DNA of 38,292 nucleotides from a virus: positions 1 through 38,292 of the IMG/VR virus record IMGVR_UViG_3300046530_000032, one strand, 5' to 3'. The position numbers and the translations under genes were made by a program. This document shows positions 8,631 through 15,618 of the stretch, piece after piece (position 1 is the first letter of the stretch; every line of letters starts with the position of its first letter). The notes below the pieces were generated by a model. It ran no database searches and was not told where the DNA came from. It saw only the letters and a program-made list of their open reading frames with translations.

Positions 8631-8730
8631 CTTTGAACCTCTTGATCTTCACGCCGTCTCGGATCTGCAAGACGACCAATAGGGTTATTCCGGTAAGTGT
8701 TACTAGTGACCATATTTTCCATGCGTCCAA
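8488..8730 (-). CDS. Possible TTG-started small membrane protein overlapping the XhlA-like gene
   Basis: The reading frame begins with TTG at 8730, preceded by a good AAGGGAG 7 bases away, and overlaps the end of the gene upstream by 28 bases. Its first 33 residues lie mostly outside other genes and form one membrane segment (WSLVTLTGITLLVVLQI) plus a basic stretch. The remaining residues, read out of frame through the XhlA-like gene, are rich in Gly, Arg and Ala and look like shadow coding. An inner-membrane lysis partner such as a spanin or antiholin is conceivable. Without it, 8631-8702 would be a plain spacer. Confidence 0.45.
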   Translation of the reverse strand: MDAWKIWSLVTLTGITLLVVLQIRDGVKIKRFKDERLQPGRDEGDAHQPGSSYVEAVRVVRSGEGAGGRASAHPAELQDR

Positions 8731-9077
8731 ACTCTGTACTCCCTTACCAAGCCCAAGACAATGGCCGCATTCACGGCGACGGAGATGTATGTGACATGGT
8801 TTAGGAGCCAGTCGTGGTTCGTCATGGATTCAACGCTGAGTGCTGCCCCGGCGATTGCGCTGAGCAGCAATGAGAAACGACCGGTATGCGCCGCTATGAG
8901 CGCGTCGGCGGATGCCAGGAAGGCAAACACCATTGTGAGAAGGGATGCGTCAAATGACTCGTGGCCGATCATGGCTGCGTTCACGACGGCGAATATCGCG
9001 AAGTGCAAGGCGACACCCTTTGACACCGGGTAGGCAGCGAACCCAAGCACGATGCACATGATCAGCTCGATGGTCAT
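8703..9077 (-). CDS. Multi-span membrane protein
   Basis: 124 residues with about four hydrophobic segments (roughly 4-20, 22-40, 45-82 as one or two, and 94-112), short loops and a polar C-terminus. The gene is first of a run of three membrane-protein genes, so a holin or antiholin role is plausible. It could also be an exclusion protein. Its start is fused as TAATG to the stop of the small basic protein upstream. Confidence 0.65.
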   Translation of the reverse strand: MTIELIMCIVLGFAAYPVSKGVALHFAIFAVVNAAMIGHESFDASLLTMVFAFLASADALIAAHTGRFSLLLSAIAGAALSVESMTNHDWLLNHVTYISVAVNAAIVLGLVREYRVWTHGKYGH

Positions 9078-9193
9078 TAGTAGCTACCGAGTCCGTTGCG
9101 CTTGGTACTTTTGATTTTTGGAAAGAACCCCGGCGAATCATTTTTCTTAGCTGCGGGCTTCTTACTTGCGGGCTTCTTCTTCGTGGCGGCCAT
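9077..9193 (-). CDS. Very small Lys-rich basic protein
   Basis: 38 residues. The first half is a run of Lys, Ala and Pro like a histone H1 tail (MAATKKKPASKKPAAKKN), the second ends in GLGSY. It would bind nucleic acid or acidic surfaces non-specifically. It overlaps the next start by one base (TAATG) and has a GGA motif upstream. Confidence 0.6.
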   Translation of the reverse strand: MAATKKKPASKKPAAKKNDSPGFFPKIKSTKRNGLGSY

Positions 9194-9255
9194 CGGGGAA
9201 TCCTTGTGGTGGCGATTTAATTCTTTCCAGTGTATCAAACGCGCATGAAAAATCG

Positions 9256-9750
9256 CTATCCCCGGAAAGAGACGTCGAATTCGCCATGGATCCTTCTGCG
9301 CTGCTCGACAGCAACCATTGATGCCTCTTCGAGAGTCTCGTACTCGGCAAGGAACCGAACCTTAAAGCTCTCTGTTATGCGGACCCTGTATTTCCCTGTC
9401 GTTTTTAGGAAGAACACGTTTTTTGGTGTCTTCTTCCCAGTTATCGCTTTTTTGTTCCAATTCTGCTGGCATCTATTCGCATCTCGAAGGTTCTCAAGAC
9501 GGTTATCACTGGGGATTCCGTTTCGATGGTCTATTTGATGCTCTGGCCATACCCCGTGGACGTACAACCAAGCCAGCCTTTGTAGGTGGTATGTCCTTCC
9601 ATCAATTGTTACTTGGAGATACCCTTTCTTTTCAGGCTTGCCGAATGGCATCCCTATTTTGTACCGTTTCCCTCGGTTAACTATCCCCTCAAACAATCCG
9701 GTCTCTGGATCGTATGTGCAGATTTCTTTCAATCGTTCTTGAGTGATCAT
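9256..9750 (-). CDS. HNH homing-type endonuclease
   Basis: 164 residues. The core HQIDHRNG..SDNRLENLR (about residues 75-95) is the HNH_3 nuclease motif; the C-terminus resembles an AP2-like DNA-binding domain. Such genes are free-standing selfish elements in phages. I chose the ATG at 9750 because GGAG lies 6 bases before it; the longer frame to 9801 lacks this. It sits alone between a terminator and the putative lysis cassette, at the junction of early and late genes, which fits insertion at a module border. Confidence 0.88.
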   Translation of the reverse strand: MITQERLKEICTYDPETGLFEGIVNRGKRYKIGMPFGKPEKKGYLQVTIDGRTYHLQRLAWLYVHGVWPEHQIDHRNGIPSDNRLENLRDANRCQQNWNKKAITGKKTPKNVFFLKTTGKYRVRITESFKVRFLAEYETLEEASMVAVEQRRRIHGEFDVSFRG

Positions 9751-9836
9751 GAGGCGCTCCAGTCTAGAGGCTGTCGAAGGATTTGCGGAAGGCAGTGACA
9801 AGCTGCTCTTCGGATGGCCGTCCTATCCGCTCTTAA

Positions 9837-9845
9837 ATTATCCCA
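9837..9845 (-). promoter_or_regulatory. Possible extended -10 promoter for late genes
   Basis: On the minus strand TGGGATAAT gives an extended -10 (TG, one base, GATAAT) starting directly after the U-tract of the terminator at 9846-9870. No good -35 is seen; the hairpin occupies that position. A promoter just past a terminator would restart transcription into the HNH, lysis and head genes. Confidence 0.35.
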
Positions 9846-9870
9846 TAAAAAAACCCTCCGAAGAGGGTTT
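9846..9870 (-). terminator. Rho-independent terminator
   Basis: On the minus strand AAACCCTC, loop TTCG, GAGGGTTT followed by a run of T. The stem is 9851-9858 with 9863-9870. The TTCG tetraloop and U-run make it a convincing terminator at the end of the nin-like genes. Confidence 0.88.
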
Positions 9871-9990
9871 GTGTGCAGGCCCGGGACTTATTTTCAGATG
9901 TGCCCGGCCATCTTTGCAACCAACCACCGGAGACGTCGACCAATAACGCATCGGTGGCTTGATTCTATCCGCATTGCCGGCGGCGTTCAA
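9871..9990. other. Noncoding stretch after the last nin-region gene
   Basis: About 120 bases with no supported ORF. It holds partial inverted repeats (CCACCG with CGGTGG, and GGCCGGG with CCCGGGCC in minus-strand order) just before the terminator. It could be a leader, an antitermination site or a small RNA; nothing decides. Confidence 0.5.
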
Positions 9991-10218
9991 TCATCCCCAT
10001 AACTTATATGCGGATGATGGCTGATCAACAATTTTCTGCGCCATGCCTGGGTCGATTTCCCTCTCTACGACGCCTCTCCCGAATTGCAGGCTTGCATAAA
10101 CTGCCATTTTCCGGCCAGAAACAGAATGCGTGAACAGCTTAAGATCCCCGCAAATCCCAACATCGCATTGGCCAGTAAGGATCCATTCTCCGAAGAAATA
10201 TTCAACGACAGCAATCAT
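9991..10218 (-). CDS. Hypothetical protein at the Q-gene position
   Basis: 75 residues, mixed hydrophobic and charged, with a short N-terminal hydrophobic patch (MIAVVEYFFGEWILTG). The ATG overlaps the NinG stop as ATGA. In lambda-type phages the genes after ninG lead to the late antiterminator Q; this protein is too short and does not look like Q. It is the last gene before the terminator at 9846-9870. Function unknown. Confidence 0.7.
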   Translation of the reverse strand: MIAVVEYFFGEWILTGQCDVGICGDLKLFTHSVSGRKMAVYASLQFGRGVVEREIDPGMAQKIVDQPSSAYKLWG

Positions 10219-10808
10219 GAAGACATCTCCTGCGCGACCGATTCGAATGCTTTCTTCAGATCTCGAGTCTTTGCTCTGTATTCCGTCTTGATGGCCTTCA
10301 GGTCGTCAATTGTGTATTTGCGCGGATCTTGGTCAGCCTCGAGTAATTCGACTGCCTCGAGTCCAATTCGCTCGATCAGGCCAATCCTGTAGTCGACTGC
10401 ATTCCCAGATAGGAACCGGTTATCCATCTTGCTTTGCGCGTGGCAATTTCGCTCATCGAAGCGGAGGTGCGGCGATGATCCGGTGCTGCGATAGTGTCCC
10501 GCATCTACGGCGTTCCCGCTCCAATCCAGCGGCCTACCACTCGAGATGCACCGGTGGCCAGCCAATCTATCGCGCCACCTGATGAAATCGTTGAAAGCCT
10601 GCTGGCATTCCCGCATGTGCTCACCTCGAGTCTTAACCTTCTCCTTCGCCTGGCGATGCTCTCTGCGCTCCCTGACCTCCTTATCCCTGCGCGCCTTCTC
10701 CTTGCCTGCATTGGTCAGCGATATGGCGCATTGAACGCCACAGGCTGATTGGAGAGGGCGAGAGGGAGTGAATGGCTCCCGGCAGGATTTGCAGCGCTTG
10801 GCTTTCAT
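10215..10808 (-). CDS. ninG: NinG-family recombination protein
   Basis: 197 residues, the usual length of NinG (Rap). It has the N-terminal CKSC and CGVQC cysteine pairs (6-9, 23-27), a long basic helix (about 35-75) and a C-terminal half with the conserved DAGHYRSTGSSPHLRFDE..CH region. In lambda this protein is a structure-specific nuclease acting on Holliday and D-loop junctions. Genes upstream and downstream are coupled by ATGA overlaps. Its place at the end of a string of small genes after the helicase is the nin-region position. Confidence 0.93.
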   Translation of the reverse strand: MKAKRCKSCREPFTPSRPLQSACGVQCAISLTNAGKEKARRDKEVRERREHRQAKEKVKTRGEHMRECQQAFNDFIRWRDRLAGHRCISSGRPLDWSGNAVDAGHYRSTGSSPHLRFDERNCHAQSKMDNRFLSGNAVDYRIGLIERIGLEAVELLEADQDPRKYTIDDLKAIKTEYRAKTRDLKKAFESVAQEMSS

Positions 10809-11149
10809 TTTGATTTGGCCATTGCTGCGTCAATGACTTCGTCCAGACGATCACGGCTTGGGCAATCAGAACCTAGCTTTGCTTGTTCTTTAGGGTTTCT
10901 AATCGCGCAAACCGGGCTATCCCACCAATCCGCCATGCGCAGCCACCGATACCGCTCGGCGTCCTTGCGCAGCGCCTCGTTCTCGGCTATCAGCTGGTCC
11001 CTGTCTCTAACGGCTTGCCTGAACTCGCTCCGAAGCCGTTCAAGCCATACGCTGCTGACAGGCTCAGTCTCGCGACACCCGCCAAATGGAGAGCACATCC
11101 CCGGCGTATTGCAGCGATAGCCGGTGTTCTTGCATATCAAGTCGCTCAT
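10805..11149 (-). CDS. Cys-rich, coiled-coil hypothetical protein
   Basis: 114 residues: a Cys-rich N-terminus with four cysteines in the first 25 residues, a heptad-rich helix (35-70) ending in the DAERYRWLR motif common in small phage proteins, and a C-terminal helix with DEVIDAAM. The N-terminus may bind metal. Function unknown. The gene starts just past the long hairpin at 11164-11245 and overlaps NinG by ATGA. Confidence 0.75.
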   Translation of the reverse strand: MSDLICKNTGYRCNTPGMCSPFGGCRETEPVSSVWLERLRSEFRQAVRDRDQLIAENEALRKDAERYRWLRMADWWDSPVCAIRNPKEQAKLGSDCPSRDRLDEVIDAAMAKSK

Positions 11150-11163
11150 TTCTTACCTTCCAT

Positions 11164-11245
11164 AAAAAAGGCTTCACCTGCGCCATCCCCCAGCGGGGTT
11201 TGGAATAACGGGAATCAATAAACCCGCCATGGCGCATGTGAAGCC
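11164..11245 (-). terminator. Long-stem hairpin with U-tract inside the early minus operon
   Basis: 17-base arms at 11170-11186 and 11229-11245 pair with one mismatch. Read on the minus strand, the stem ends in six T (11164-11169), so it has terminator form. Inside the 42-base loop a second pairing (gcggggttt at 11193-11201 with aaacccgc at 11220-11227) makes a nested stem. It separates the genes above from the NinG group. A stem this long with internal structure suggests attenuation or an RNA-processing site. Confidence 0.75.
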
Positions 11246-11285
11246 CTACTGATTTTGTTATCGGATTCCAAGCCGATAATTGATT

Positions 11286-11603
11286 CTACCTTGAATTCTT
11301 GCAGGCAATCAACGAATCACACTCGCGCCACTTAGGCGAAAAAGCACCGCACGCTTGGCAGGATGATCGCGGATATGGCTTGCCTGCTGCGACGAGCCGC
11401 TGGCGGCATTGCAGTGGTGCCACCTCTTCCACCGAAGCCATCGACTCCTGCCCTTCCGAATCCAGCGCCAGGTTCCAAAATCTCCAGCACTTGGCTATGA
11501 GTGGCAGCCTGTAAGTATCCCCCATCCGGTACTGGGAGAATGTTTCTATGGGTAGGTCGTGGGCTTGCGCGTACGACCGTTCGAATGCTTCTTGGCGTGT
11601 CAT
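11286..11603 (-). CDS. Hypothetical protein with C-terminal cysteines
   Basis: 105 residues; the C-terminus has CQACGAF...C and another Cys, perhaps a zinc site. The ATG at 11603 has GAGG 7 bases upstream; a TTG two codons earlier is less likely. It is the last gene before the long hairpin. Not recognised. Confidence 0.68.
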   Translation of the reverse strand: MTRQEAFERSYAQAHDLPIETFSQYRMGDTYRLPLIAKCWRFWNLALDSEGQESMASVEEVAPLQCRQRLVAAGKPYPRSSCQACGAFSPKWRECDSLIACKNSR

Positions 11604-11612
11604 GATCAATCC

Positions 11613-11990
11613 TCAGAATGGTATGCAGCACAGGCAAGAGATGTCGGAAATCCCGCACTTAGGGCACGGCTCATCCTTGAACTGAAGCTCTTGAGGCTCA
11701 TGCGACATGCTCATCCACTCAGGCTTTTCGAATGAAACCTCTGTCAGCTCCCATCCTGGCGAGATCTCGCAGCGGCCCATATCATCGTATTGGCCGTCAT
11801 CGTATACGGCCTCATAGGTGTATTCGCCGGGACCACTGCTGAACTCATGCTCACCTTTCAGCTCATCCTCGATTTCGGCCAGTTTGTCGACGACAATCTC
11901 GCCATTCACCGCGAAGATGTATGCATCATCGTCATCTCCGCCATTGAAAACCTTGATGATTAAATCCTTCCTCGATCTGAACAGGCTCAT
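11613..11990 (-). CDS. Acidic protein with C-terminal zinc-binding motif
   Basis: 125 residues, strongly acidic in the middle, ending in CPKCGISDISCLCC, a likely zinc site. The ATG at 11990 overlaps the stop of the gene upstream as ATGA; a longer frame to 12164 is a shadow of that gene. Function unknown; an acidic, DNA-mimic-like body with a zinc knuckle is of interest for interaction with host proteins. Confidence 0.75.
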   Translation of the reverse strand: MSLFRSRKDLIIKVFNGGDDDDAYIFAVNGEIVVDKLAEIEDELKGEHEFSSGPGEYTYEAVYDDGQYDDMGRCEISPGWELTEVSFEKPEWMSMSHEPQELQFKDEPCPKCGISDISCLCCIPF

Positions 11991-12637
11991 TTCCCCACCC
12001 CGCAAAAAGTGCACTTCATCTTGTCGTCGCCGATCGCGAAGAAGCTGTGCATGCAGGTGGCCGGCTTCTCGATTGCTTCCAGCGCGGCAAAGACTTCTGG
12101 CCTGGCGAGAATCCCCGAGATCTTGAGCATGGACTTCTTGGCTCGGCGTCCGGTCATTGCCCAAGCGTCAGAAATCTTGCGAATGTCTTCGGCTGCGCCC
12201 TGAATTGCAGTCGCATTGGCCTCTGTAGCTTCGCAGGAGACGCGATCTCCCGAATCCTTCACCGGTATCGCCATTCGCTCCTGTTGCGTCTTGTAGGCGT
12301 GATCTACGGCGTGCAGGCGAAGCTGGATCGCGTCGCGCTCTTCGGTCATCCTGGCGAGGCGATAGCTGAGCTCATTCGTTCCGCCGGCGCCTTCGATGAT
12401 TTCTCGCTGCGCATTGTTCTTCATCTCAAGCGCCTGAATATCATCAAACCGCTTCCTAGCAGTTCCGTGCAGGGCTTCGTGGTCTTGGCGCAGGAGTTCG
12501 AGGTAGGACTCAAGGCTATCCTCGAATACCTTCCCGGTGTTTTTAGCCCCAGTCTCAGAGCAATCCTTTAGCCCGTCTTTCATCCAAGACAGCCATGTGT
12601 ACATCTCGCGCTTAGCCTGTTCGATTGCGTTGGTCAT
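11987..12637 (-). CDS. Coiled-coil protein with C-terminal Cys pair
   Basis: 216 residues, mostly charged helix with heptads (about 10-130), and a C-terminus with C.H...KCTFCGVGK, a possible zinc finger. No known family comes to mind. It lies in the nin-like region between a DUF551 gene and the acidic zinc protein. AAGGA precedes the ATG. Confidence 0.72.
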   Translation of the reverse strand: MTNAIEQAKREMYTWLSWMKDGLKDCSETGAKNTGKVFEDSLESYLELLRQDHEALHGTARKRFDDIQALEMKNNAQREIIEGAGGTNELSYRLARMTEERDAIQLRLHAVDHAYKTQQERMAIPVKDSGDRVSCEATEANATAIQGAAEDIRKISDAWAMTGRRAKKSMLKISGILARPEVFAALEAIEKPATCMHSFFAIGDDKMKCTFCGVGK

Positions 12638-12656
12638 GGTCTCGTTCCTTCGGTGG

Positions 12657-12887
12657 TTATTTGGCTGGCGGCGCAGGGAGTGGCATCCAGTGGGTTGCGT
12701 TTATTTCAATCGGGTAGTAGTCCGAACCTGAGCAGCGAGGCCATTTGAACATCTTCAGTTCTGTGCGATTTTCTTTTGGGTAGTAATATCTACCGCAAAA
12801 GCCTTCCCCTACAGAATCCCCATCGTAGGTCAGGACTGTTTTGTTTTCCTCTGGCATCCGATCTTCGCATTTGATCCACTCATTCAT
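12657..12887 (-). CDS. DUF551 family protein
   Basis: 76 residues with the hallmarks of DUF551: N-terminal EWIKCEDRMPEENKTVLTYD and a C-terminal THWMPLP.PP. The family is widespread in phages and prophages, small and of unknown role. The start overlaps the gene upstream as ATGA. Confidence 0.87.
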   Translation of the reverse strand: MNEWIKCEDRMPEENKTVLTYDGDSVGEGFCGRYYYPKENRTELKMFKWPRCSGSDYYPIEINATHWMPLPAPPAK

Positions 12888-13093
12888 TTCAAAATCTCCG
12901 CTGCGAGGCGCTGTATCCGCGCCCAGGTTTCCGATGATGGGCGATTGTCGTAGTCGCGCAGGAGCTTGGCTATCTGCCGAGCCATGTACACGTCGCCGGC
13001 CGCGATCTCATCTGCCGTCGGCACATGCAGCCCAACCTGATGATCCACAACCGTAGCAAGCTCCAATTGGCCGGGGAGTTTTATGGCGGTCAT
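12884..13093 (-). CDS. Small hypothetical protein
   Basis: 69 residues: a polar N-terminus, then two helices (ARQIAKLLRDYDN and TWARIQRLAAEILK). The ATG at 13093 overlaps the preceding stop as ATGA, which decides the start over a longer frame to 13153. Not recognised. Confidence 0.7.
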   Translation of the reverse strand: MTAIKLPGQLELATVVDHQVGLHVPTADEIAAGDVYMARQIAKLLRDYDNRPSSETWARIQRLAAEILK

Positions 13094-13281
13094 TTCTTCG
13101 CCCTCGACATGTTCTCTTGCAGAGGCTCCGTCACCGCCCGGTCGATATCCCAACCATTCTTTGTGACACGGCTCAATGCGGTCTTTGGCGAAACTACCCC
13201 GAAATGCTTTGCCAGATCAGAGATAGTTCCGCGCACGCCATTAACGGTATGCCGCAGATAACGAGTATTCCAAGTGCTCAT
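13090..13281 (-). CDS. Small HTH-like protein
   Basis: 63 residues. The centre (GTISDLAKHFGVVSPKTALS) reads as a helix-turn-helix, followed by NGWDIDRAVTEP, a linker often seen in small phage DNA-binding modules and beside HNH nucleases. It may bind DNA. ATGA overlaps on both sides. Confidence 0.68.
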   Translation of the reverse strand: MSTWNTRYLRHTVNGVRGTISDLAKHFGVVSPKTALSRVTKNGWDIDRAVTEPLQENMSRAKK

Positions 13282-13445
13282 CCCTTCGCCCTCATAATCA
13301 CATGGTTAGCCCGCTTGGTAGTTCCGTCCTTCCTGACCAGCCTAGCGTCAGCGCCTTTGGTCAGGCGAACTATGTCTCCGTGTCTTTGTACGACCTGGAA
13401 GCCCACGGCGACTAGATCGGATACTGCTTTGTCTTGTGGATTCAT
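13278..13445 (-). CDS. Small basic hypothetical protein
   Basis: 55 residues beginning MNPQDKAVSDLVAVGFQVVQ and ending in a Lys/Arg-rich stretch (VRKDGTTKRANHVIMRAKG). The start overlaps the helicase stop by one base (TGATG) and the stop overlaps the next start as ATGA, so it is part of the coupled chain. Function unknown. Confidence 0.7.
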   Translation of the reverse strand: MNPQDKAVSDLVAVGFQVVQRHGDIVRLTKGADARLVRKDGTTKRANHVIMRAKG

Positions 13446-14827
13446 CAGTCAAACCCTGGCTTGTACTGGCGAGCCTTGAGCGGCGCCTTCGTTTGGCTTT
13501 CATGGTGAGCGATCATGTCCATCGGAGCTGCAGACACAAACCGCTGGAAATTACCTTGGAACTGCAGAACACATGAGCCAGGGCTTGCATGGCGAACTTT
13601 GGCCACGTCCCACGTCGTTATCCCGCTGCGCCCGCGCTCGTCATCTGCCCTGCTGCCGAGTATCACAATGTCGGCGTCCTGTTCGATCTCGCCAGAGTCG
13701 CGAAGGTCGGTCATGCGTGGCTTGGATTCGCCTGCAGCTCGAGACTCTGAAGCGCGGTTGAACTGAGCCAGAACCACGATCGGCAGGTTCAATTCCTTGG
13801 CCAGCGCCTTGAAGCCCCGGGTGAACGAGCCGATCTCCTGGCTGCGGGTCCCGAACCGATCGTCTTTGTCGGCGCGGATCAGCGTTAGGTAGTCGACAAC
13901 GATCAGATGCAGCGGCTTGGCGCGGTGCTGGAATCTGGCGATGTTGCATATCCGACTGAAGGTAAGCGAGCCTTTGTCGCAGATCCGTACGTCGGAGCGC
14001 TTCAAGGTCTCCACAGCCGTTGTGAGCGCCGGCCAGTACTGGTCAGACTCTGATCCGCCCGTATCAATCCAGCCTTTGTCCACGCCGCCAGCAGCGGCCA
14101 GCGCGCGCTTCACCAGCTCAGCACCTGGCATCTCAAGTGAGAAGATCAGCGATGACTTCCCTTCCTTGCTCGAGATCCGGTCAGCCAAGTTGGTCCCTAG
14201 CACGGTCTTGCCTGTACCGGGCCGGCCCGCCACGATCACTAAGTTACCCGGGCGAAGGCCCTTCACAATCCCGTCAAGGTCAGCCAGACCGAAGTCGAGA
14301 CCAATCTCAAGGCGACCATTCAACCGATCGTCCATCTCGTCAATAACGCCTTCCAGCATGTCCTTGTAGTGACGAACATCCGGCACATCCTCGTTTACGG
14401 ACAGGTCAAACAAGGACTGCTGCGCCTCGGCAACCTGAGAAGGAAGCGAGCCTTTGCTACAGGCAAGCTCCATGATTCTCTGGCCTGCCATGTACAGCCG
14501 GCGGGCAACCGATCGCTCAACAACGATCTTGGCGTACGGGATGGCATTCGCCGCGCTTGGGATGTTCCGGCTGATGGTTGCGGCCATGATGATCGTTTGA
14601 TCGCCACTCGGCATAACCTCGAGAACCTCTGACAGCGTGATCGGGTCAGGTCGAATTCCTTTCGCATGGGTCGACAGGATCAGCGTGTACATCATGGCCG
14701 TATCGTCATCACTGAAATCAGATGCGCTCAGGAACGCGCCGATCTCTTCACACAAATCAGGCCTGATCATCAGCGCGCCCAGCACGCCGTGTTCCGCTTC
14801 GGTTGATACAAGGTCACGCTGGCTCAT
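13445..14827 (-). CDS. dnaB: Replicative DNA helicase, DnaB-like
   Basis: 460 residues, full length for DnaB. The N-terminal domain (about 8-105) starts with EAEHGVLGALM; the RecA-like domain has Walker A GRPGTGKT (201-208), Walker B IVVDYLTL (about 309-316) and the VVLAQFNR motif (351-358), with a GEIEQDADIV segment after it. It unwinds DNA at the fork and would be loaded by the initiator encoded just upstream. The ATG at 14827 has GGAG 9 bases away; it overlaps the initiator gene by 14 bases. Confidence 0.96.
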   Translation of the reverse strand: MSQRDLVSTEAEHGVLGALMIRPDLCEEIGAFLSASDFSDDDTAMMYTLILSTHAKGIRPDPITLSEVLEVMPSGDQTIIMAATISRNIPSAANAIPYAKIVVERSVARRLYMAGQRIMELACSKGSLPSQVAEAQQSLFDLSVNEDVPDVRHYKDMLEGVIDEMDDRLNGRLEIGLDFGLADLDGIVKGLRPGNLVIVAGRPGTGKTVLGTNLADRISSKEGKSSLIFSLEMPGAELVKRALAAAGGVDKGWIDTGGSESDQYWPALTTAVETLKRSDVRICDKGSLTFSRICNIARFQHRAKPLHLIVVDYLTLIRADKDDRFGTRSQEIGSFTRGFKALAKELNLPIVVLAQFNRASESRAAGESKPRMTDLRDSGEIEQDADIVILGSRADDERGRSGITTWDVAKVRHASPGSCVLQFQGNFQRFVSAAPMDMIAHHESQTKAPLKARQYKPGFD

Positions 14828-15617
14828 TCGCAAAAACTCCTTCTAAAGTCATTTCGTCAATCAATCTGTCAACAATGTCTGGACGAGTTACAAACTCGAG
14901 AGTCGCCTTCCAAGTCTTCCCTGGCTCTCCGCACCAGTGAGCGTCTCTCAGGCACCATGTGAAGTAATCAGTCCAGAAGTCTCCACTCCTGAATACATGC
15001 TTCCCTTCGACCTTCCTGTTCCAGCATTTCGTTATGTTCTTCTTCCGTGCATCCGTTAGCAGTGCTGCGCCTTTGAAGGTTTTCCCGCAGATCTTTTGAT
15101 ACATCCCAAGGATTCGATCAAACGGGATTTTCCTATCCGATTCCTGCTCTCTCGTTGCCGAAGGCGACAAGTGTTTTTGATCTTGATCTTCTATTGGTGA
15201 AGGTGAAGGTGAAGGGCATTCCTCAAGCATGTGCTCAGGCATTGCTTGAGGAATGCTTGGAGCATCAATACTGATCTTGTTCCAGCGAGCAGCTGCAGCA
15301 TTAGCCGCTTTCTGCGAGGCCTGCGCCTTCTTTTGCCCTGCAGACTGCATTTCCTTCTCAACACGCTTGCTTACCCACTTACCCTCTTGTGATACATCGA
15401 AGAAATTCTCAAGCACTGCTCGAGCATTGCTCCAAGCATCAATTGGCATTCTGCAGATCGCAGCCAATTGCGCATCGCTTGCCGGCAAAGCCCCGCCGTT
15501 CTTCCAGTACGCCATGATCAGCAGCAGATACGCCCCGTGCTGCTCCGTGGTCAGGTGCATGGTGTCCGACAGGTAGTCGCCGATATAGAGCGGCATCCAC
15601 ACGTCAGGCTTGGCCAT
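14814..15617 (-). CDS. Replication initiation protein, DUF1376 type
   Basis: 267 residues. Residues 5-95 are a DUF1376 domain (MPLYIGDYLSDTMHLTTEQH, then AYLLLIMAYW), a winged-helix module of phage replication proteins. The middle is a Ser/Pro linker (about 120-150), and the C-terminus (about 165-260) has a Trp-rich region. It occupies the O position before the helicase gene, so it probably binds the origin and recruits helicase. The coding sequence for residues 60-134 holds repeats that may be that origin. ATG is 1 base past the preceding stop. Confidence 0.85.
   Translation of the reverse strand: MAKPDVWMPLYIGDYLSDTMHLTTEQHGAYLLLIMAYWKNGGALPASDAQLAAICRMPIDAWSNARAVLENFFDVSQEGKWVSKRVEKEMQSAGQKKAQASQKAANAAAARWNKISIDAPSIPQAMPEHMLEECPSPSPSPIEDQDQKHLSPSATREQESDRKIPFDRILGMYQKICGKTFKGAALLTDARKKNITKCWNRKVEGKHVFRSGDFWTDYFTWCLRDAHWCGEPGKTWKATLEFVTRPDIVDRLIDEMTLEGVFANEPA
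15216..15438. other. Candidate replication origin: iteron-like repeats in the initiator gene
   Basis: A perfect 14-base inverted repeat lies at 15216-15229 and 15243-15256 with a 13-base spacer. Related 10-11 base units of the form TGCT..AGCA follow: TGCTTGGAGCA at 15254-15264, TGCTCGAGCA at 15417-15426 and TGCTCCAAGCA at 15428-15438. A GGTGAA triplicate (15196-15213) and GATCTT repeats lie just outside. Lambda has its origin iterons in the same place, inside O. Function here is inferred. Confidence 0.5.
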
Positions 15618-15618
15618 A

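Noticed and set aside
9871-9990. tRNA gene
   Set aside because: Partial stems exist, but there is no cloverleaf, T-loop GGTTC motif or anticodon arm. No tRNA was recognised elsewhere.
11170-11245. Miniature transposable element with inverted ends
   Set aside because: No target duplication was seen and the U-tract on one side fits a terminator better.
11991-12164. N-terminal extension of the acidic zinc protein
   Set aside because: It overlaps the coiled-coil gene out of frame; ATGA coupling at 11990 gives the proper start.
15194-15215. Short tandem repeat as a CRISPR or satellite
   Set aside because: Only three 6-base units that encode Ser-Pro repeats; no spacers.
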